Positions 40,690 through 44,561 of a stretch of DNA of 44,561 bases are shown here, piece after piece. Position 1 is the stretch's first letter. Every line of letters starts with the position of its first letter. Location of the stretch: contig JADFDI010000015.1 in assembly GCA_018262985.1 (NCBI GenBank), positions 1-44,561 of the forward strand, read 5' to 3'. The DNA comes from Spirochaetota bacterium (lineage in GTDB: Bacteria; Spirochaetota; Spirochaetia; Treponematales; UBA12059). A model generated the notes under the pieces. That model worked only from the letters and a program-made list of their open reading frames with translations. It searched no databases and was not told the DNA's origin. The translations under genes and the position numbers were made by a program.

Positions 40690-41226
40690 ATGCGTAAACC
40701 ACGTCTGCTTAAAGCAGGAGCGCTGTACCACGTCACGGCGCGCGCGAACCGGCAGGAGCTGGTGATGAAGGGAGCTGCCATGAAGGCGCTTTTCATCCGC
40801 ACGCTCCGCCGGGCGAGGAAGCGCTTCGATTTCCGCCTCGAGAATTTCTGCGTCATGGGAAACCACTTCCACCTCATTATCCGTCCCGGCCCGGAAGAGA
40901 ACCTCTCGCGGATCATGCAGTGGATCATGAGCGTCTACGCAATGGCCTGGAACCGGCGCCATCGCGTGACCGGTCATCTCTGGGGCGGCCGATTCTTTTC
41001 CCGCGTCGTCGATGGGCTCAAAGCCTTCCTCGAAGTATTCAAGTATGTCGACGACAACCCGGTGAGCGCATGCCAGGTGGCGAACCCGCGCGACTGGCGC
41101 TTCGGCGGACTCTGGCGACACCGTTCCGGAGTGCCGGATCCATGCGATCCACCGTCAAAGCTCGTAGGACTTCTCTTTCCTGAACATGCGCGGTTCAGCC
41201 TGCCTATACTTGGTCAGTATAAATGA
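40690..41226 (+). CDS. REP-associated tyrosine transposase (RAYT, Y1/HUH family)
   Basis: A 178-residue single-strand transposase of the IS200-like HUH superfamily. Conserved features are the opening KPRLLKAGALYHVTARANRQ, the HUH motif NHFHLIIRP (His59, His61), the catalytic Tyr83 in SVYAMAWNRRH and GHLWGGRFFSRVV. Proteins of this group (TnpA-REP) are usually single-copy domesticated enzymes acting on nearby REP palindromes. The ATG at 40690 is where the family begins; the longer frame from 40561 covers REP-like repeats. Repeats with GGGGACAG lie on both sides. The gene is intact, so it may be functional. Confidence 0.92.
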   Translation: MRKPRLLKAGALYHVTARANRQELVMKGAAMKALFIRTLRRARKRFDFRLENFCVMGNHFHLIIRPGPEENLSRIMQWIMSVYAMAWNRRHRVTGHLWGGRFFSRVVDGLKAFLEVFKYVDDNPVSACQVANPRDWRFGGLWRHRSGVPDPCDPPSKLVGLLFPEHARFSLPILGQYK

Positions 41227-41233
41227 GCGTCCA

Positions 41234-41300
41234 AGGGGACAGCGCTGGCATCTGAATGGTACGACGACTGTCAGTGACCTCGATAAGGGGACTGAGCTGC
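41234..41300 (+). repeat. REP-like repeats downstream of the transposase
   Basis: AAGGGGACAGCGCTGGC (41234-41250) and AAGGGGACTGAGCTGC (41285-41300) have the same orientation as the upstream pair. The first starts eight bases after the transposase stop. The rest of 41227-41392 shows no gene. Confidence 0.6.
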
Positions 41301-41392
41301 AGCAAACCCGGTTATCCTCTTTTGGCTTCGGAGAGGAAGGCTGCATATGATTCGGAAGGCGTGGAGATACTACGCAGCCGGTCACGGTTCCA

Positions 41393-43207
41393 TCAATGGA
41401 CGATCGTGTAGCGGCCGGAGTCGGCGTCGGCGAGCGCGCGCCGGAGTTCGGCCGCGCCGCGGGCGATCGCTTCCATTTGGGCGTCGCTCACCATGTCCGC
41501 GCGGTCGCCCTCCGGCATTTCCCCGAGCCAGCGGGCGCGCTTCGCTTCCAGGCGGACGCGGCGCGGATCGACGCGCTCGCCTGTAAGGAGGTCGCGCGTG
41601 CCGAAGGGTACGGCGAGCTCGAGCGCCTCGTCCGAGACGTTCGCGAGGCAGAGCGCCCTGCCCGTCCGTCCGTCTCCGCGCGCGACGGCGAGGACGCGGC
41701 CGTCGAGGGCGAGCACCTCCTGCGGCGAGCCGACCGCGAAGGCTGCCGTCGACTTCCGGACGCGGGCCAGGCGAGCGAGGCGGCGGAAGACCTTGGCGCG
41801 GAGACCGTCGCCCGCGAGCTCCTCCCGCACCCGGAGCCAGTCGAGCTTCTCCCGGTTGATGCGGCGCTTAATGCCCGACTCCTCCACGCCGCGCTTCCAG
41901 TTCCGCGAGCCGAGCAGGCTGTGGATATATACCGCGGCCACCCCGTCGAGCGCGAGGAGGATGGCGTGCGCCGCCTCCGTGCGCGCGGCACGCTCCGCGT
42001 CGTCCGCGCCGGGAGGCGAGAGCGCGTCGAGGTAGTTCACGTTGAGCTCGTAGGCCGCTCGCCCGCCCCCGCTCAGGTCGCGCCAGCCCACGTCGCCCCC
42101 GCGTTCGAGCGCCGCCGCGACGAGGAGGCGCCGGCCTTCGTCGTCCAGGATGCCCTCGGTGGGTCGCAGTCCGATGCCGTCGTGCGAGGCGAGGAAGTTG
42201 AAGAAGGCGCAGCCCTCGGGCAGGCGCTCGCGCGACACCCCGTCGAGCCAGGCCGAGAGGCGCTCCGCGCTCCCCGAAAGGAAAGCGTGGAGTAGTAGGG
42301 GCGGCAGGGGGAACTGGTAGACCAGGTGCGCCTCGTCGCCCGCGCCGAAGTAGGCGACGTTTTCCGCGTGCGGCACGTTGGTCTCTGTGACGAGGCGCGT
42401 CCCCGCCTCGTCGAGCGCGAGCCGCGCGGCCTTCACGATCGCGTGCGCGCCCGGCAGGTTCAGGCAGCTCGTCCCCGACTCCTTCCAGACGTAGCCCACC
42501 GCGTCGAGCCGGACGAGGCTCGCGCCGCGCGCGGCGTAGAAGAGCAGGGTGTCGACCGCCTCGAGGAGCACCTCGGGGTTCGCGTAGTCGAGGTCGACCT
42601 GGTCGGCGGAAAAGGTCGTCCAGACCTCCTCTGGCCCCCGGGCCGTCTCGACGCGGGTGAAAAGCGGGAGCGCCCGCGGCCGCGCCACCTTCGAGGCGTC
42701 GAACGCGGGGTCGCGCGTCCGGAACCAGCGGCCGTGCGGCGGCTTCCCTGCCCGGAACGCCTCGAACCAGGGGTTCGAGGCCGACACGTGGTTGAGCACC
42801 GCGTCCACCATGAGGCCGCGCCCCTCGGCAAGGGCCGTCACGTCGTCCCAGGTGCCGAGCGCGGGGTCGACCGCCCGCCAGTCCGCCACCGAGAAGCCGT
42901 CGTCCGAGGTCGAGGGGTAGAAGGGCAGGACGTGCACGGCGTCCACGAAATCCGCGCACGAACCGTCGAGGAAGCGCCTCAGCGTGGAAAGCGGCGCCCT
43001 TCTCTCCTCGCGGAGCGAATCGCCGTAGCTGATGAGGAGCATGCCCGACGGGAGCGCCGCGGCGTTCCCTTCGGATCGTGGCCGCCGCGCGCGGGCTTCC
43101 CGCGCCGCCTCGATCCGCTCTTCGAGCCCCGCGGCTGCTTCCATGGCCCGCGGGCCGTAAAGGCCGGAGAGCAGGTCGACGAGCTTCGCGCGAATTTCCC
43201 GGGTCAT
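41393..43207 (-). CDS. GH13 subfamily 18 sugar phosphorylase (sucrose-phosphorylase-like)
   Basis: A 604-residue cytoplasmic GH13_18 enzyme. The group splits glucosides such as sucrose, sucrose 6-phosphate, glucosylglycerol or glucosylglycerate with phosphate, releasing alpha-glucose 1-phosphate. Motifs: LISYGDSL, VHVLPFYPSTSDDGFSV (specific to this subfamily), LNHVSASNPWF, nucleophile Asp235 in VRLDAVGYVWKE, acid/base Glu275 in LVTETNVPH and Asp343 in ASHDGIGLRP. It is longer than classical sucrose phosphorylases (about 490-500), closer to glucosylglycerate phosphorylases (about 560-600), which I favour mildly. The ATG at 43207 follows GGAGG by six bases and is preferred over the GTG at 43219. 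It lies 74 bases after the YhhQ gene, probably in one transcript. Confidence 0.9.
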   Translation of the reverse strand: MTREIRAKLVDLLSGLYGPRAMEAAAGLEERIEAAREARARRPRSEGNAAALPSGMLLISYGDSLREERRAPLSTLRRFLDGSCADFVDAVHVLPFYPSTSDDGFSVADWRAVDPALGTWDDVTALAEGRGLMVDAVLNHVSASNPWFEAFRAGKPPHGRWFRTRDPAFDASKVARPRALPLFTRVETARGPEEVWTTFSADQVDLDYANPEVLLEAVDTLLFYAARGASLVRLDAVGYVWKESGTSCLNLPGAHAIVKAARLALDEAGTRLVTETNVPHAENVAYFGAGDEAHLVYQFPLPPLLLHAFLSGSAERLSAWLDGVSRERLPEGCAFFNFLASHDGIGLRPTEGILDDEGRRLLVAAALERGGDVGWRDLSGGGRAAYELNVNYLDALSPPGADDAERAARTEAAHAILLALDGVAAVYIHSLLGSRNWKRGVEESGIKRRINREKLDWLRVREELAGDGLRAKVFRRLARLARVRKSTAAFAVGSPQEVLALDGRVLAVARGDGRTGRALCLANVSDEALELAVPFGTRDLLTGERVDPRRVRLEAKRARWLGEMPEGDRADMVSDAQMEAIARGAAELRRALADADSGRYTIVH

Positions 43208-43281
43208 CGCGGCCTCCACCTTCCACTGTAGGGAACGGGAGGCCGGACATCAAGGAAGCGCGGCGGCGAAAGCCCTCGCCC

Positions 43282-44037
43282 TCAAAACGCTCCGCGGTCC
43301 TCCATGAGGTTCCGCCCGCCCCCGCTCCCGAAGGCGAAGGGGCTCCAGCTGTCCGCGCCCACCATGTCACGGCCCTCGCGGCGCTTCATCGCGGCACAGA
43401 CCCAGACCGTGAAGGGCGTCAGCAGGGTCTCGATGCCGGTCTTGATAAGCCACTGCGTGACGACGAGGCTGGCGAAAAGTTCCCGGGGGAAGACGCCGAA
43501 GAGGGTGCCCACGAGGACGAAGACGCCTGTGTCCACGAGCTCGCCGGCCACCGTGGACGCGATGGTCCGCAAGGGCAGCCAGCGGTGGCGCGGATCCCAG
43601 GTCACCATCCACACCTTCATGCGCGCCATGATGAAGTCGTTGGTGAAGCTGCCGAGCCAGAAGCCCGCGAGCGAGGCGACGACCAGGCCGGGCACCGAGC
43701 CGAGCACGGTCGCGAACGCCTCCTGCGTCGTGAATTCAGGCGCGTGCGGCATGGCGACGGCCGCGCTGAACACCAGGGCCGCGACGGCGTTCATCGCGAA
43801 GCCGTACCAGATGACCCGCCGCGAGGTCGCGTAGCCGAAGACCTCGGTGAGCACGTCCCCGAAGAGGTAGGTCATCGGGAAGAGGAGCAGGGTGCCCATG
43901 TCCGTGGACAGCTCGAGCCTGAAAAGGCTGAAGCTCAGGAACTTCTGGGCGACGATGTTGGAAACGAGGATGAGGCCGACGAAGGCGGCGATGACGGGTT
44001 CGAGCAGGCTGAAGCGCCCGCCCCCTTGCTTGTCCAC
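43282..44037 (-). CDS. YhhQ/VUT-family queuosine-precursor transporter
   Basis: A 251-residue membrane protein with about six hydrophobic segments, of the YhhQ (vitamin uptake transporter) family, which imports queuosine precursors such as preQ0 or preQ1. Characteristic segments are LVSNIVAQKF, FPMTYLFGDVLTEVFGYATSRRVIW, SFTNDFIMARMK and STVAGELVDTGVFV. The start is a GTG at 44037 behind TGGAGG. The C-terminal 30 residues are polar and poorly conserved. No tgt or queA gene is nearby. A GC hairpin and a CCAC/GTGG stem in the leader could mask the ribosome-binding site. Confidence 0.93.
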   Translation of the reverse strand: MDKQGGGRFSLLEPVIAAFVGLILVSNIVAQKFLSFSLFRLELSTDMGTLLLFPMTYLFGDVLTEVFGYATSRRVIWYGFAMNAVAALVFSAAVAMPHAPEFTTQEAFATVLGSVPGLVVASLAGFWLGSFTNDFIMARMKVWMVTWDPRHRWLPLRTIASTVAGELVDTGVFVLVGTLFGVFPRELFASLVVTQWLIKTGIETLLTPFTVWVCAAMKRREGRDMVGADSWSPFAFGSGGGRNLMEDRGAF

Positions 44038-44046
44038 GGGGGACCT

Positions 44047-44084
44047 CCACTAGTTTTGGTGGCCCCGGGGCAGCCGCCCGGGGC
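44047..44084 (-). promoter_or_regulatory. Leader hairpins before the YhhQ gene
   Basis: On the minus strand a stem CCCCGGG/CCCGGGG is followed by CCACCAAAACTAGTGG, whose CCAC/GTGG arms overlap the GTGGAGG ribosome-binding site. This could control translation. The A-rich tail with CTA recalls type I preQ1 riboswitches, but the matching loop is not evident. Confidence 0.3.
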
Positions 44085-44170
44085 GCGCAGGCGTGGCTTT
44101 CGAACTGCGCGTGCCTTTGTACGCCGGATCGCCGTCCTTGTGGAAGGGGGAGCACACCCGACCCGTCTTA

Positions 44171-44438
44171 CGGGAAGCGCGCAATCCGAAAAAGCGCGGC
44201 GGGGGGGGGCGTTATCGGGGCCGGTCAGGGCGGGGCCTGACTCAAGAATACGCACCCCGGCGCGCCGCTTCGCTTCGCTTGGGGGCGCCATCTTGAATTC
44301 AACGAAGCCGTTCCGCGGCTTCGTCGCCGCGACCGCGGCACGCGGTCGCGCGCCACCCGCCGCGCTGCCCGCGCCCATTTAAGCCTTTGCCGGGTTTGCT
44401 CTTGCACGCCGCTTACCGGGGGAAAGGCGCGCTTCCCG
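44171..44438. repeat. Structured non-coding element, copy 2 (268 bp)
   Basis: Bounded by the same perfect 12-bp inverted repeats as copy 1 (44171-44182 and 44427-44438). Internal hairpins: GTCAGG/CCTGAC (44224-44241), a GC stem around the CGCTTCGCTTCGCTT loop (about 44253-44288), ACGAAGCCG/CGGCTTCGT (44302-44324, perfect 9 bp) and GCGACCGCG/CGCGGTCGC (44329-44349, perfect 9 bp). No credible gene lies in 44085-44561; 44439-44561 shows nothing further. Confidence 0.7.
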
Positions 44439-44561
44439 CTTGGTGGGCGATGTGCGATGTTTTCTTGGAAGCTGCTCCTCCTCGGTAAGCGTCTATTTCA
44501 CCCCATTGTTCCTGTAGCTTGACGGATCGAGGCGGTACGGGAGCAATGCTTCGCGCTCGGC

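Noticed and set aside
44040-44084. A type I preQ1 riboswitch before the YhhQ gene
   Set aside because: The A-rich tail with CTA is present, but the upstream hairpin loop lacks the complementary sequence and the conserved loop bases; kept only as a low-interest leader.

Overview
This is a GC-rich, densely coding stretch of a bacterial chromosome. Genes run on both strands in short operons, often with 1-11 base overlaps (ATGA, GTGA). GTG and TTG starts are common and Shine-Dalgarno sequences are clear. An [FeFe]-hydrogenase-like Fe-S sensor, a lysine-fermentation dehydrogenase (kdd), a xanthine-dehydrogenase-family hydroxylase and no visible respiratory genes suggest an anaerobic or fermentative organism. 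A GC-rich uncultured spirochaete is my best guess, held loosely because no ribosomal marker is present. No tRNA, rRNA or CRISPR was seen.

Layout. 1-523: right end of an IS21-family element (istB and terminal repeats). 0.7-11.3 kb: housekeeping and carbohydrate genes (GH13 enzyme, DUF1456, DTW-domain tRNA-modification protein, molybdopterin lipoprotein, patatin, aminotransferase, EEP-family phosphoesterase, metallo-beta-lactamase-fold protein, YegP-like protein, mannonate dehydratase). 11.4-14.3 kb: an MBOAT/DHHW pair of the AlgI/AlgJ kind for O-acetylation of an exported glycan. 14.3-16.8 kb: uvrB behind a 140-bp tandem array that has copied the uvrB start region three times, giving three stacked 47-codon leader ORFs. 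16.8-18.9 kb: a soluble fusion of an H-cluster-like domain to a chemoreceptor signalling domain. 19.1-23.4 kb: a MarR regulator and a heterodimeric ABC exporter.

23.5-36.3 kb (minus strand) is the centrepiece, a ten-gene catabolic operon: FAD, 2Fe-2S and Mo subunits of a xanthine-dehydrogenase-family hydroxylase, a uracil-type NCS2 permease, all three AllH/AllF/AllG (YlbF/FdrA/YlbE) subunits of an oxamate-carbamoyltransferase-like enzyme, a cyclase-family hydrolase, a CaiB-type CoA-transferase and an amidase. I propose a phosphorolytic oxidative pyrimidine pathway: uracil to barbiturate (Mo hydroxylase), to ureidomalonate (cyclase-family hydrolase), to malonamate plus carbamoyl phosphate (AllFGH), to malonate (amidase), to malonyl-CoA (CoA-transferase). 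The gene content is seen; the pathway is inference.

36.5-44.6 kb: an MFS transporter, kdd, and an accessory-looking zone with a 26-bp tandem array, two copies of a structured non-coding element bounded by 12-bp inverted repeats, an AT-rich secreted SH3 protein, a REP-associated tyrosine transposase flanked by REP-like GGGGACAG repeats, a GH13_18 sugar phosphorylase and a YhhQ-type transporter.
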